Source: Dryocosmus kuriphilus (taxonomy: Eukaryota > Arthropoda > Insecta > Hymenoptera > Cynipidae). Taken from it: DNA of 64,000 nt. The notes under the pieces are model-generated. The model did not search any database. It was given only the letters and a program-made list of their open reading frames with translations, and was not told where the DNA came from. A program made the position numbers and the translations under genes. This document shows, in pieces, positions 30,433-40,500 of the stretch (the first letter of the stretch is position 1; each line of letters starts with the position of its first letter). Where the stretch lies: contig CM076194.1 in the NCBI GenBank assembly GCA_038277395.1, positions 126,039,080 through 126,103,079 of the forward strand, read 5' to 3'.

Positions 30433-32807
30433 ACACAGCAAGTCCCAGTTCCTTCATCAAAACAAATTGCCTAATAGGAAATGAATGTAACCCAATTAAA
30501 ATCCCAGCCGAACAAAGACCTAGTTTTGAAATAGTGAATGGCATTCATACAGTATTAGGGGAATGTACTTTGTCATCTGAAAATAATAGACACAAATTTT
30601 ATGCGGTCAAGGAGAATTTCCCAACGGATTTTGATGGCATAATAGGAAGAGATTGGCTAACTCATCACCGAGCAAAAATCAACTTCATAGAAAACACGCT
30701 GGACTTGCCCAATGTCAGAATTCCTTTGCACAATAACCATGACTCAATAATATTTCACATTAAACCAACGACTACCTTAACACAATGGAAACTCCCGGAA
30801 GGAGATTTCATCATCGATGGGGACGGCATATTACCTGGCATTTATCACAGCGATGGGAAAAGACCAACAAAAATATTGACAAGGAATTACAATGGGGATC
30901 AAGTAAACAGAGCAATAAAAAGAAATAATGTCAACATAGCCAAGTTTGAAGAAACGGAAAGGGTTGAAATAAAAGAAAAAACCTTGTTTCAAAAAATACT
31001 CGACAATAGAATAAAAAATGAAACAAGAAAAGAACTACTAAAGAACTGGTACAAAAAAGGAGGAACAACTTCTATTCATTTAATCGGCAGAAGAAATGAA
31101 AAGAGAGTAGAAGAGCTTTTGAATAAAAGTAGATTAGATCATTTAAAGAATTCTGTGAAAGAAGAATTAAAAAATCTAATAACGGAATATAACGACATAT
31201 TTTACCTAGAAGGGGATGATATGCCAACCGTGACAGATGTAAAACATAAAATAAAACTAAAAACCGAGAAACCGATCAGTGTACCGATTTATAAACACCC
31301 CATATCCTTACAGCCTGAGATAGAGAGGCAAATCGACGAATACGAAAGAAAAGGTTTAATAAGACCATCTTTCTCTCCCTATCAGGCGAACGTATGGATG
31401 GTAAAAAAGAAATTGGACGCGAGTGGAAAGCAGAAGTGGAGACTCGTCATGGATTTCCGGAGACTGAATGAACAAACGATTCAGGATAATCACCCATTAC
31501 CCTCTATCGAAGAGATCCTATGCTTATTGGGAAAAGCTAAGTACATGTCATGCTTTGATATGGCCAACGGTTTTTACCAAGTATTAATGGACGAGAGGGA
31601 CATAGAGAAAACGGCCTTCTCAACCCACAAAGGCCATTGGGAATGGTTAAGAATGCCGATGGGACTGATTAACAGCCCAGCCACTTATCAACGAATGGTC
31701 AACTTTAAGTTGAAAGGGCTGATTGGTAAAATCTGTTTCATATACCTCGACGACCTAATCGTTCTTGGTTCGTCAGAAAAGGAGCACCTAAGGAATTTAA
31801 GAACTGTATTCGAACGTTTGAGGGAAACTAAACTGATATTACAACCGGATAAGTGCAGCTACATGCAGAAGGAACTAGAATATCTTGGGCACTCCGTTGG
31901 ACCGGATGGCATTAAGCCTTTAAAGAAAAATGTGGAAAAAGTGCTGGAATACCCAAGACCTAGAAACACAAAGGATGTTGAAAGATTCATGGGACTTTCT
32001 TCATACTATAGAAAATTCATCAATAATTTCGCAAAAATTGCAGCCCCAATAAATAAACTGAAAAGCAAGAACATCCCATTTGAATGGAACAGCAAATGTG
32101 AGGAGGCATTCCAGAAATTAAAGGAGGCATTAACTACATACCCCGTTTTGAGACACCCAAACAACAGTGAAGATTTCATCTTGAACACGGACGCGTCAAA
32201 TGAAGGTTTTGGTGTGGTACTAAGCCAACTGGATGATGATGGAAAAGAGCACCCAATATCATATGCCAGTAGAAGTCTGGCGAAAGCCGAGAAGAATTAC
32301 TCCACAACGGAAAAGGAATTAGCCGCAATAGCATGGGGAATCAAGCAGTATCGACATCTATTATATGGAAGAAAGTTCAAAATATACACCGACCACCAAC
32401 CTATCAAGGGATTACTCAACGCAAAACATGATAACATGTCAAACCGACTGTTTAGACTTACACAAAAGTTGAGCGACTACAACATGGAAGTATTGTACAA
32501 GAAAGGGAAAAAGAACGCAAATGCTGACGCACTAAGTCGGGCATTCCCTATTGAACCTACACCGGGAACGAGTCAAGAAAAGGACAGCGAAGTAATACAC
32601 CTAGAATATCCTATGACGCCAGAAACATCCAGACAATTGGATGAAATATTAGAAGAAATTGATACCCAAACACCAATAAACGAAGAACCAATAGGCAGCC
32701 CCATGGATTCAGGAACACCTCTCGAGGAAAGAGTCCATACGGAGGAAATAACGGAAGAACCGGGGGATGAAAATTTGATAATACAAAAAGTTCAAGCAAA
32801 CGCTTAA
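30222..32807 (+). CDS. pol: Pol, first part: protease, reverse transcriptase, RNase H
   Basis: This 861-codon frame is counted from an ATG at 30222, but it is open from 30198 and is probably entered by -1 frameshifting from gag. Protease: DTA at residues 71-73, where most relatives have DTG or DSG, and GIIGRDWL at 139-146. Reverse transcriptase: a fingers/palm region from about 340, Asp446 in CFDMANG, and YLDD at 508-511 with catalytic Asp510 and Asp511. RNase H: Asp657, Glu699, Asp724 and Asp769 in the expected motifs. The C-terminal 80 residues are acidic and Pro-rich. The frame ends at TAA 32805-32807, yet the same frame continues into integrase with no other break, so this is a truncated pol. 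Confidence 0.95.
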   Translation: MLHETKQRKFSEAGAAEQRPTTHIFGRIEGRGECIGQRTKRIFLSNNERDGHQFIRPKLRGYRIKRGLLVDTASPSSFIKTNCLIGNECNPIKIPAEQRPSFEIVNGIHTVLGECTLSSENNRHKFYAVKENFPTDFDGIIGRDWLTHHRAKINFIENTLDLPNVRIPLHNNHDSIIFHIKPTTTLTQWKLPEGDFIIDGDGILPGIYHSDGKRPTKILTRNYNGDQVNRAIKRNNVNIAKFEETERVEIKEKTLFQKILDNRIKNETRKELLKNWYKKGGTTSIHLIGRRNEKRVEELLNKSRLDHLKNSVKEELKNLITEYNDIFYLEGDDMPTVTDVKHKIKLKTEKPISVPIYKHPISLQPEIERQIDEYERKGLIRPSFSPYQANVWMVKKKLDASGKQKWRLVMDFRRLNEQTIQDNHPLPSIEEILCLLGKAKYMSCFDMANGFYQVLMDERDIEKTAFSTHKGHWEWLRMPMGLINSPATYQRMVNFKLKGLIGKICFIYLDDLIVLGSSEKEHLRNLRTVFERLRETKLILQPDKCSYMQKELEYLGHSVGPDGIKPLKKNVEKVLEYPRPRNTKDVERFMGLSSYYRKFINNFAKIAAPINKLKSKNIPFEWNSKCEEAFQKLKEALTTYPVLRHPNNSEDFILNTDASNEGFGVVLSQLDDDGKEHPISYASRSLAKAEKNYSTTEKELAAIAWGIKQYRHLLYGRKFKIYTDHQPIKGLLNAKHDNMSNRLFRLTQKLSDYNMEVLYKKGKKNANADALSRAFPIEPTPGTSQEKDSEVIHLEYPMTPETSRQLDEILEEIDTQTPINEEPIGSPMDSGTPLEERVHTEEITEEPGDENLIIQKVQANA
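30246..30252 (+). promoter_or_regulatory. Programmed -1 frameshift site A AAT TTT
   Basis: The heptamer A AAT TTT matches the canonical X XXY YYZ slippery pattern and lies in the correct zero frame of gag (codons GAA AAT TTT). A -1 slip enters the pol frame, which is open from 30198. Five bases downstream is GCGGGGGCCGC (30258-30268), which can form a 4-bp GC hairpin and may belong to a larger stimulator. It lies inside the gag-pol overlap (30198-30432). This is the probable route to Gag-Pol. Confidence 0.78.
32805..32807 (+). other. In-frame TAA splitting pol
   Basis: This single TAA falls in a linker between RNase H and integrase. The reading frame is otherwise unbroken for some 1335 codons from 30198 to 34202. 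Relatives have one continuous pol here. It is either a nonsense mutation in this copy or, less likely, a site of stop readthrough; the next bases (ACAAGA) are not a known readthrough context. Confidence 0.8.
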
Positions 32808-34205
32808 ACAAGAATTATATTAAGAGAAATGTCAAGCGGAGAAATTAAAAGAAGAATCCACCCAGAAAGAAACTACATAACAGATGATATAGAGCACATG
32901 AAGCAGTTTAACAAAGAGCAACAGTTAAAAATCACTAAATTAGATAATACCGAACTTCAGGCAAAAATAAGAAATCAAGTCATACCAACCACACAATTCG
33001 TAAAAAGCAATGAGTCAGATCTACAAATTAACGGGGCACTATTCCGAACCACTGAGGATATCATTCCCTTGGCACAGATACTCTGGACAGAAGAGGAAAT
33101 AGAAGAGCCAAAGATAATTGAAATAACACACTGCTCAACTGAAGAAGAATATGAGTATGCAAGTAAATATGTATATAAAATTATGAAATGGTTGGAAGTA
33201 AAAGGGAAATATAAGATAAAAACCTTGTGGCCTAAAATAATCAGAAAAGAGGATAGAATGTTGCACATAATAGCCAGCACGCACGAAAATTCACACTGGG
33301 CAACGGACAAAATGATACAGAAAATTGAACAAAAATATCATTGGAAAGGAATGAGAAAACAGGTTGAGAACTATGTAAAGAACTGCCCTATCTGTAGATA
33401 TAAACAAAACGAAAGAAGGATCAGAGCCGATGCGGTATTAATAGAGCCCCCGAGAAGGCCCTTCGAAATAATCAACATCGATAAATTCGTCTTAGAAGGA
33501 AAAGAATACCTATTAATAATTGACAGTTTGACAAGGTACACTTGGGTTCTCCCTCTGGTAAGAGTAGGATTCTTCGAGACATTGCAAAACTTTCTATATT
33601 CTATACCAACGCCCAAGAAAGTAATTTCGGACAATGAAACCATCTTACAAGGGAAGAATGTTCATGATCTGTATAACAGACTGGGAATAGAACCAATTAA
33701 AATATCCGCCTACCATCCAGAGAGTAACGGCATAGCGGAAAGAGTAATCGGGACAATTAAGAACATAGCAAAGAATTTTCAAGGAGATACGACACAAAAA
33801 ATACTACAAGCAGTAAAGAGCCATAATGAATCGAACCACCCAAGTACAACATATACACCACAGGAGCTAATGTACATTGAGAAAAAATTCGAAGAAGAAG
33901 ACGAAGAAACTATTCAAAGAGAGAGAATGGAAAGGAAAAAAGCGCAGCTACAAGACGCGCGAGAAAAAATCAGATTAAAGAAAGAAAAGAACAAACAGAA
34001 GCAAAGAACAGGAAGGGAAGAAAGTTATGAAATAGGAGAAACCATACTAATGAAGGAACAGCACGGGGGACGAAACATATGGTCGGAACCTTTGGTAATA
34101 AGAAAAATAAATAAAGATACCAAAACAGTCACAGTATTTAAAAGAGGCAAGGAACAAATGCGACACTTCAACCAGATAAAGAAGTATATTGAAAATTATG
34201 AGTAA
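32808..34205 (+). CDS. pol: Pol, second part: integrase
   Basis: This is the same frame as the first part of pol. An ATG at 32829 gives 458 residues, but the segment is more likely the C-terminal part of Pol. Numbering from that ATG, the HHCC zinc-binding domain is His152, His156, Cys186 and Cys189. The catalytic core has Asp218, Asp268 and Glu304, with exactly 35 residues between the last two (DD35E). After the core comes a highly charged helix (about 353-393), then a SH3-like tail with WSEPLVIRKI (418-427) at the place of the GPY/F motif. All catalytic residues are intact. It ends with TAA 34203-34205, a few bases before the env exon. It would have produced the flanking ATAT duplication. 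Confidence 0.93.
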   Translation, partial: TRIILREMSSGEIKRRIHPERNYITDDIEHMKQFNKEQQLKITKLDNTELQAKIRNQVIPTTQFVKSNESDLQINGALFRTTEDIIPLAQILWTEEEIEEPKIIEITHCSTEEEYEYASKYVYKIMKWLEVKGKYKIKTLWPKIIRKEDRMLHIIASTHENSHWATDKMIQKIEQKYHWKGMRKQVENYVKNCPICRYKQNERRIRADAVLIEPPRRPFEIINIDKFVLEGKEYLLIIDSLTRYTWVLPLVRVGFFETLQNFLYSIPTPKKVISDNETILQGKNVHDLYNRLGIEPIKISAYHPESNGIAERVIGTIKNIAKNFQGDTTQKILQAVKSHNESNHPSTTYTPQELMYIEKKFEEEDEETIQRERMERKKAQLQDAREKIRLKKEKNKQKQRTGREESYEIGETILMKEQHGGRNIWSEPLVIRKINKDTKTVTVFKRGKEQMRHFNQIKKYIENYE

Positions 34206-34210
34206 AATCA

Positions 34211-34219
34211 TTGTTCCAG
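34211..34219 (+). promoter_or_regulatory. Predicted splice acceptor for env
   Basis: TTGTTCCAG ends in AG at 34218-34219, at the very start of the env frame. The frame has a TGA stop upstream at 34199-34201 and no ATG nearby. The acceptor phase matches the mini-exon donor at 28893/28894. The pyrimidine tract is weak (ATCATTGTTCC), which is common where only part of the RNA is spliced. Confidence 0.65.
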
Positions 34220-36019
34220 ATTTGGAAAACGAAAGGGGAATACAACATAACCGAAAAACTCCAACCTATCATAACAGAAAAACTTTTTGAATGTAGATTA
34301 TATAATGAAATATGGAATACGATCCACTTCGTGAATCTGGAGGACGTGAAAGAGGATATCGGACAATTATTGGATCACGGGATATCATTGGATAAAAATT
34401 GCCACAAGAATAAAGAGTGCACGATGAGGCAGAGTATCAAAGCTACCATTGAAAGGATATTGAAAATAGATACGCGAATTGACACGCTGACACGACTCGC
34501 GGCAAGACGGACAAAAAGAGGCTTATTTAATTTCATAGGATCGGGAATCAAATTCCTGTTTGGAAACATGAACGCTAATGATGCCGAGAGAATAAATAAC
34601 GACATTGATGAAGTATATAATAAAACGAAGGGAATAGCCATATTAATCAGAAACCAAACTAGCGTGATTCAATCCACATTACACAAGTTGGAAGAGATAA
34701 AATCACAACAACATGTGGACTTGCAACAATTGGAGACCTTAGCAACAAAAACAGCAAATATAACAGGCTCGTTGCGCTACAACAACCAGATTCTAAATAT
34801 GATGTTAGAAATGGAAATCCATTTGGAGAATATTGGAGAGATAGTAGAGGACATAGAGAATGACATAAGTGAGGCAAACAACGGAAAAATTTCACCAAGA
34901 ATAGTGACTCCAAAAAATTTTATGAAGGCACTGGCAAAGATAAATGAGAACCTTTCTGCCCAAATACCATTCCAATTAGACGAAAATAACTATTTCCTGT
35001 ACCTACGAATCAGCAAGATTAGCATTGCTCTGATCAACGGAAAGCTAGTCTATAACAACCAGACACCCATACCGAATATTGACATATATGATGCCGTACA
35101 ATTCATCAGTTTGCCCCACCCATACGCGACATATGGATACTATATCTATGATGGAATTTACGATGGACTAATTGCCCTGTCCAAGGACAAAGCTCAGTAT
35201 ACGTATATTAAGAAAGACGAATGCCATCAGGCAGGGGAACGGCATTACTGCAGGATAAAAAATTCAATAAGAAAAATTACCAATGAACCGAGCTGCCTGG
35301 GGTGGATTATAAACAAAAAGGGCGAGCAATGTAAGGAAAAATTCTTTAAATTAAGGGAAACCTTCGTGCACAGTTTTTCCAATGGCTACCAATGGTACAT
35401 ACTACCAACAAAGGAAGAGACCCTCGTAATAAAATGCCCGGCAATGGCTGATTCTACGGTCCCCATAAATAAACCAATAATTTTAACTCTGGAGGACCAT
35501 TGCAAAGCAATCACGGAAACGGATGCATTTCTACCAACGACCCATTACTCAAAAGAAGAACCGGTTATCCAGAACGAAATAAAATTAAACATTTCAAGGT
35601 TAAAGGCTGCTTTCTTGAACGATTCGGAAGCTCCGCTACCGATATTCCACGGAATACATTTGGATCTAACGCAACTTAAAGAGTCAGCAAAAACGTTAGA
35701 AGAAGCCGAGCAAGACTACGCGGAAACCTTGAACATTAGACGTCAACACTCCTGGTGGAGTACGGGAACTACAATATTGGAGAAGATTGGATATACAAGT
35801 TTGGCAATTTTAATCTTAGGAGTGCTCTGGAAATGCGGATTGCGGAAATTAATAAAATGCTTGGTCACCAACACCCCATGTGGAAAAATAATTTATAAAA
35901 CAAGAGACAACACGACAATATACCACCAGGCAACTGCGCCAGTAGCTCACGCAGTATATCATAGTGCTACCACCCCATTAACCGCACTTGTCAGGAACAC
36001 AAAAGAGGAAGAAATATAA
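34220..36019 (+). CDS. env: Env, errantivirus / baculovirus-F-like fusion glycoprotein
   Basis: Env is the membrane fusion protein that gives errantiviruses infectious potential. The frame is open to TAA 36017-36019 without breaks, about 599 codons from the acceptor. Numbering from 34211, a furin-type site RRTKR ends at residue 103 and is followed directly by the fusion-peptide-like GLFNFIGSGIKFLFG (104-118). Long helical, coiled-coil-like stretches follow (about 125-225), then a Cys-containing ectodomain (Cys338, 347, 362, 374, 409 and 431). A membrane anchor lies near 527-540 and a basic cytoplasmic tail of about 60 residues follows. Several N-X-S/T glycosylation sites are present (12, 148, 183, 283, 460 and 470). 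It lacks its own start codon; the signal peptide appears to come from 28855-28893. Confidence 0.93.
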   Translation: MWKTKGEYNITEKLQPIITEKLFECRLYNEIWNTIHFVNLEDVKEDIGQLLDHGISLDKNCHKNKECTMRQSIKATIERILKIDTRIDTLTRLAARRTKRGLFNFIGSGIKFLFGNMNANDAERINNDIDEVYNKTKGIAILIRNQTSVIQSTLHKLEEIKSQQHVDLQQLETLATKTANITGSLRYNNQILNMMLEMEIHLENIGEIVEDIENDISEANNGKISPRIVTPKNFMKALAKINENLSAQIPFQLDENNYFLYLRISKISIALINGKLVYNNQTPIPNIDIYDAVQFISLPHPYATYGYYIYDGIYDGLIALSKDKAQYTYIKKDECHQAGERHYCRIKNSIRKITNEPSCLGWIINKKGEQCKEKFFKLRETFVHSFSNGYQWYILPTKEETLVIKCPAMADSTVPINKPIILTLEDHCKAITETDAFLPTTHYSKEEPVIQNEIKLNISRLKAAFLNDSEAPLPIFHGIHLDLTQLKESAKTLEEAEQDYAETLNIRRQHSWWSTGTTILEKIGYTSLAILILGVLWKCGLRKLIKCLVTNTPCGKIIYKTRDNTTIYHQATAPVAHAVYHSATTPLTALVRNTKEEEI

Positions 36020-36206
36020 ATCTCAGGAGAAAGGGAGGAAAAGACATTTTTCAATTTTATTACTTTATGATAAAATATAATTCTTTATCACTTTATAACA
36101 AAAATGTAATTCTCTCAATTTTATTACAAATAAAATATAATTAATAAATTTTATTACTTTATAACAAAAATGTAATTTTTTCTACGCTGTAATAAAATTT
36201 ACCTAT
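36020..36206 (+). repeat. AT-rich 3' region with short direct repeats
   Basis: Between env and the polypurine tract lies a non-coding A/T-rich stretch built from related pieces. ACTTTATAACAAAAATGTAA occurs at 36090-36109 and 36156-36175, and TTTTATTAC plus AAAATATAATT pieces recur around them, giving a period of about 66 bp. No gene is seen. It may hold a plus-strand priming enhancer or simply be slippage-prone. Confidence 0.8.
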
Positions 36207-36216
36207 AGGGGGGAGG
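36207..36216 (+). other. Polypurine tract
   Basis: AGGGGGGAGG directly precedes the 3' LTR TGTCGAC. This RNase H-resistant purine run would prime plus-strand DNA synthesis and so defines the U3 end of the LTR. Its position confirms the 3' LTR start at 36217. Confidence 0.93.
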
Positions 36217-36410
36217 TGTCGACGGGAACATAATATTGCGACGCTGTGACGTCACTAAACATATATAAAGAGCCACTGGTCTCCTGACTGGCTCAATACT
36301 CATTCAGACCTTGTAACCTGTTTACGTATTCACTGTAATTTTATTGGTACTGGCCTTGCCAGAATAAAGTTATTTAAAAAAAAATAAAAGTTCATATTTT
36401 CTGGACCACA
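36217..36410 (+). repeat. 3' LTR (194 bp)
   Basis: This is the second LTR copy, directly after the polypurine tract and followed by the ATAT duplication. It contains TGACGTCA at 36247-36254, TATATAAA at 36262-36269 and AATAAA at 36363-36368. The AATAAA most likely directs 3' end formation of the element RNA. The only difference from the 5' LTR is in the T/A homopolymer near 36372-36384. Confidence 0.96.
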
Positions 36411-36414
36411 ATAT
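36411..36414. other. Target-site duplication ATAT, right copy
   Basis: ATAT directly follows the last base of the 3' LTR and continues as AAAGAAAACCAC, the normal satellite. It matches 27788-27791. Matching duplications on both sides show that the two LTRs belong to one integration event and that neither end has rearranged since. Confidence 0.95.
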
Positions 36415-36502
36415 AAAGAAAACCACTTTTCAGGGACCAACCGGATTGGATAGTTATTGAAAAAGCTGCCCGCTACTCAGGCGCATTCTCATCACGTTTG
36501 TC

Positions 36503-37571
36503 GCGCTCACCAATCAATGAAATTATATCTAAAACGTAAATTTCTTCATTTTTTATTACATTCTCATCTCAATGAGAAGGTATTAGTTTTATGTGAAAAC
36601 TGACTTTCGCGGATTTCATGAAATCTCGTAGTCTCATGACCCCCTGAATCCGAAAAAAAAGGTTTTACGTTGGTGTCTGTCTGTCGTTGTTGTCGTCATT
36701 GTCGTCGTTGTCGTAGTCTGTGGACACGATATCTTTGGAAGGACCCTCGGATTGGATTGCGCTTTGCCACACTTCTTTAAAGTGTAAAAGGTAAGGACGG
36801 GTTCGTTAAACAGCCACTTTTGACCAGCGGATATGGTTTTATCCATGAAAAACGGTTATCACAAAATCAAAAAATCCATTTTCCGGCTAAACTATGAGAC
36901 ACACAAAAAAAATATAAGAAATTAAAATTGTTTGCCTCAAAAAAGTCTACAAATTTTGCCTTAACCGTTTTTTGATAAAATGAACGCTTTTTGTTTTAAT
37001 CAAGAAAACGCTATTAAAATTCAAAAACTCTGGTTTCCCGCCAAAATGTTCAAGACAAAGAAAAATAGTAGAGAACAAAGTTGTGGAATTCAAAAAGGTC
37101 TACAAATTTTGTTGGAACTATTTTTTGATAAAATGCACGATTTTTGTTTTAATCAAGAAAACGCTATTAAAATTCAAAACTCTGGTTTGCCGCCAAAATA
37201 TTCAAGATAAAGGAAAATAGTGGAGAACAAAGTTGTTAAATTTAAAAAGATCTGCAAATTTTGTTCAAACCATTTTTTGATAAAATGCACTGTTTTTTGT
37301 TTTAATCGATAAAACGTTATTCAAAATCAAGGTTTTCAAATTTCCCGCCAAACTATGCAAGATACGGAAAAATAATGATAAACAAAGTTGTTCGCCTCAA
37401 AAAGTTTACAAATTTGCTCTCTATCATTTTTCTGATCAGGCGCGTAGTTTTTGAGTTATTCGTGAAACATGTTATGAAATATAAAGAAAACCACTTTTCA
37501 GGGACTAACCGGATTGGATAGTTTATTGAAAAACCTGCCCGCTACTCAGGCGCATTCTCGTCACGTTTGTC
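36503..37571 (+). repeat. Long satellite unit with one extra sub-repeat (1069 bp)
   Basis: In this unit the front of sub-repeat B (AATGCACGA) runs into the rear of sub-repeat A (AAGAAAACGCTATT) across the tract near 37141-37153, giving an extra A/B composite before the normal B copy. The same junction type occurs at 10931, 23106, 26810, 55458 and 62873. The long units at 17377 and 19381 instead have a junction at the earlier ATCTACAAATTTTG stretch. Confidence 0.87.
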
Positions 37572-40500
37572 GCGCTCACCAATCAATGAAATTATATCTA
37601 AAACGTAAATTTCTTCATTTTTTATTACATTCTCATCTCAATGAGAAGGTATTAGTTTTATGTGAAAACTGACTTTCGCGGATTTCATGAAATCTCGTAG
37701 TCTCATGACCCCCTGAATCCGAAAAAAAAGGTTTTACGTTGGTGTCTGTCTGTCGTTGTTGTCGTCATTGTCGTCGTTGTCGTAGTCTGTGGACACGATA
37801 TCTTTGGAAGGACCCTCGGATTGGATTGCGCTTTGCCACACTTCTCTAAAGTGTAAAAGGTAAGGACGGGTTCGTTAAACAGCCACTTTTGACCAGCGGA
37901 TATGGTTCCATCCATGAAAAACGGTTATCACAAAATCAAAAAATCCATTTTCCGGCTAAACTATGAGAGACACAAAAAAAATATAAGAAATTAAAATTGT
38001 TTGCCTCAAAAAAATCTACAAATTTTGCTTTAACCGGTTTTTTGATAAAATGAACGGTTTTTGTTTTAATCAAGAAAACGCTATTAAAATTCAAAAACTC
38101 TGGTCTCCCGCCAAAATGTTCAAGAAAAAGAAAAATAGTAGAGAACAAAGTTGTGGAATTCAAAAAGATGTACAAATTTTGTTGAATCTATTTTTTGATA
38201 AAATGCACTGTTTTTGTTTTAATCGATAAAACGTTATTAAAAATCAAGGTTTTCAAATTTCCCGCCAAACTATGCAAGATACGGAAAAATAATAAAACAC
38301 ATAGTTGTTCGCCTCAAAAAAATTCCCAAATTTGCTCTCTATCATTTTTTCGATCAGACGCGTACTTTTTGAGTTATTCGTGAAACATGTTATGAAATAT
38401 AAAGAAAACCACTTTTCAGGGACACACCGGATTGGATAGTTATTGAAAAACCTGCCCGCTACTCTGGCGCATTCTCATCACGTTTGTCGCGCTCACCAAT
38501 CAATGAAATTATATCTAAAACGTAAATTTCTTCATTTTTTACTACATTCTCATCTCAATGAGAAGGTATTAGTTGTATGTGAAAACTGACTTTTGCGGAT
38601 TTCATGAAATCTCGACGTTTCATGGCCCCCTGAATCCGAAAAAAAAGGTTTTACGTCGGTGTCTGTCAGTCGTTGTTGTCGTCGTTGTCGTCGTTGTCGT
38701 AGCCTGTGGACACGATAACTTTCGAAGGACTACTCGGCTTGGATTCCGCTTTGGCACACTTCTTTAAAGTGTAAAAAGTAAGGACGAGTTCGTTAACCAG
38801 CCACTTTTGACCAGCGGATATAGTTTTATCCATCAAAAACGGCTTTCACAAAATCAAAAAATCCATTTTCCGGCTAAACTATGAGAGACACAAAAAAAAT
38901 ATAAGAAATTAAAATTGTTTGTCTCAAAAAAAAATCTACAAATTTTGCATTAACCGTTTTTTGATAAAATGAACGCTTTTTGTTTTAATCAAGAAAACGC
39001 TATTAAAATTTAAAAACTCTGGTTTCCCGCCAAAATATTCAAGACAAAGAAAAATAGTAGGGAACAAAGTTGTGAAATTTAAAAAGATCTACAAATTTTG
39101 TTGAAACTATTTTTTGATAAAATGCACGATTTTTGTTTTAATCGATAAAACGTTATTCAAAATCAAGGTTTTCAAATTTCCCGCCAAACTATGCAAGATA
39201 CGGAAAAATAATAATAAACATAGTTGTTCAACTCAAAAAAATTCACAAATTTGCTGTCTATCATTTTTTCGATCAGATGCGTAGTTTTTGAGTTATTCGT
39301 GAAACATATTATGAAATATAAAGAAAACCACTTTTCAGCAACTAATCGGATTGGATAGTTATTGAAAAATCTGCCCGCTACTCAGGCGCATTCTGATCAC
39401 GTTTCTCGCGCTCACCAATCAATGAAATTATATCTTAAACGTAAATTTCTTCATTTTTTATTACATTCTCATCTCAATGAGAAGGTATTAGTTTTATGTG
39501 AAAACTGACTTTCGCGGATTTCATGAAATCTCGTAGTCTCATGACCCCCTGAATCCGAAAAAAAAGGTTTTACGTTGGTGTCTGTCTATCGTTGTTGTCG
39601 TCATTGTCGTCGTTGTCGTTGTCGTCGTAGCCTGTGGACACGATAACTTTCGAAGGGCTACTCGGATTGGATTGCGCTTTGGCACACTTCTTTAAAGTGT
39701 AAAAGGTAAGGACGGGTTCGTTAAACAGCCACTTTTGACCTGCGGATATGGTTTTATCCATGAAAAACGGTTATCACAAAATTAAAAAATCCATTTTCCG
39801 GCTAAGCTATGAGAGACACAAAAAAAATATAAGAAATTAAAATTGTTTCCCTCAAAAAACTCTACAAATTTTGCCCTAACCGTTTTTTGATAAAATGAAC
39901 GCTTTTTGTTTTAATCAAGAAAACGCTATTAAAATTTAAAAACTCTGGTTTCCCGACAAAATATTCAAGACAAAGAAAAATAGTAGAGAACAAAGTTGTG
40001 GAATTCAAAAAGATCTACAAAGTTTGTTGGAACTATTTTTTGATAAAATGCACGATTTTTGTTTTAATCGATAAAACGTTATTAAAAATCAAGGTTTTCA
40101 AATTTCCCGCCAAACTATGCAAGATACGGAAAAATAATAAGACACATAGTTGTTCAACTCAAAAAAATTCACAAATTTGCTGTCTATCATTTTTTCGATC
40201 AGACGCGTAGTTTTTGAGTTATTCGGGAAACATGTTATGAAATATAAAGAAAAGCACTTTTCAGGGACTAACCGGATTGGATAGTTATTGAAAAACCTGA
40301 CCGCTCCTCAGGCGCATTCTCATCAAGTTTGTCGCGCTCACCAATCAATGAAATTATATCTAAAACGTAAATTTCTTCATTTTTTACTACATTCTCATCT
40401 CAATGAGAAGGTATTAGTTGTATGTGAAAACTGACTTTTGCGGATTTCATGAAATCTCGACGTTTCATGACCCCCTGAATCCGAAAAAAAAGGTTTTACG

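Larger units (their letters stand above)
27792..36410 (+). mobile_element. Errantivirus-type LTR retroelement (Ty3/gypsy with env)
   Basis: This is an 8.6-kb element with two near-identical LTRs, a primer binding site, gag, pol (protease, reverse transcriptase, RNase H, integrase in that order), env, a polypurine tract and a 4-bp target duplication. The domain order places it in Ty3/gypsy, and the furin-site Env places it with the insect endogenous retroviruses. Breaks seen are two frame changes at poly(A) runs in gag and one in-frame TAA between RNase H and integrase. Env is open throughout. The family name is not recognised. LTR identity and empty homologous satellite sites indicate a recent insertion. 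Confidence 0.96.

Noticed and set aside
32975..33643. Antisense frames of 90-111 codons across integrase and similar ones across pol and env
   Set aside because: They are shadows of A-rich coding sequence on the other strand, without domains or promoters.
34211..34213. TTG as the env start codon
   Set aside because: A splice acceptor fits exactly here and the mini-exon supplies an ATG in phase, so a non-ATG start is unnecessary.
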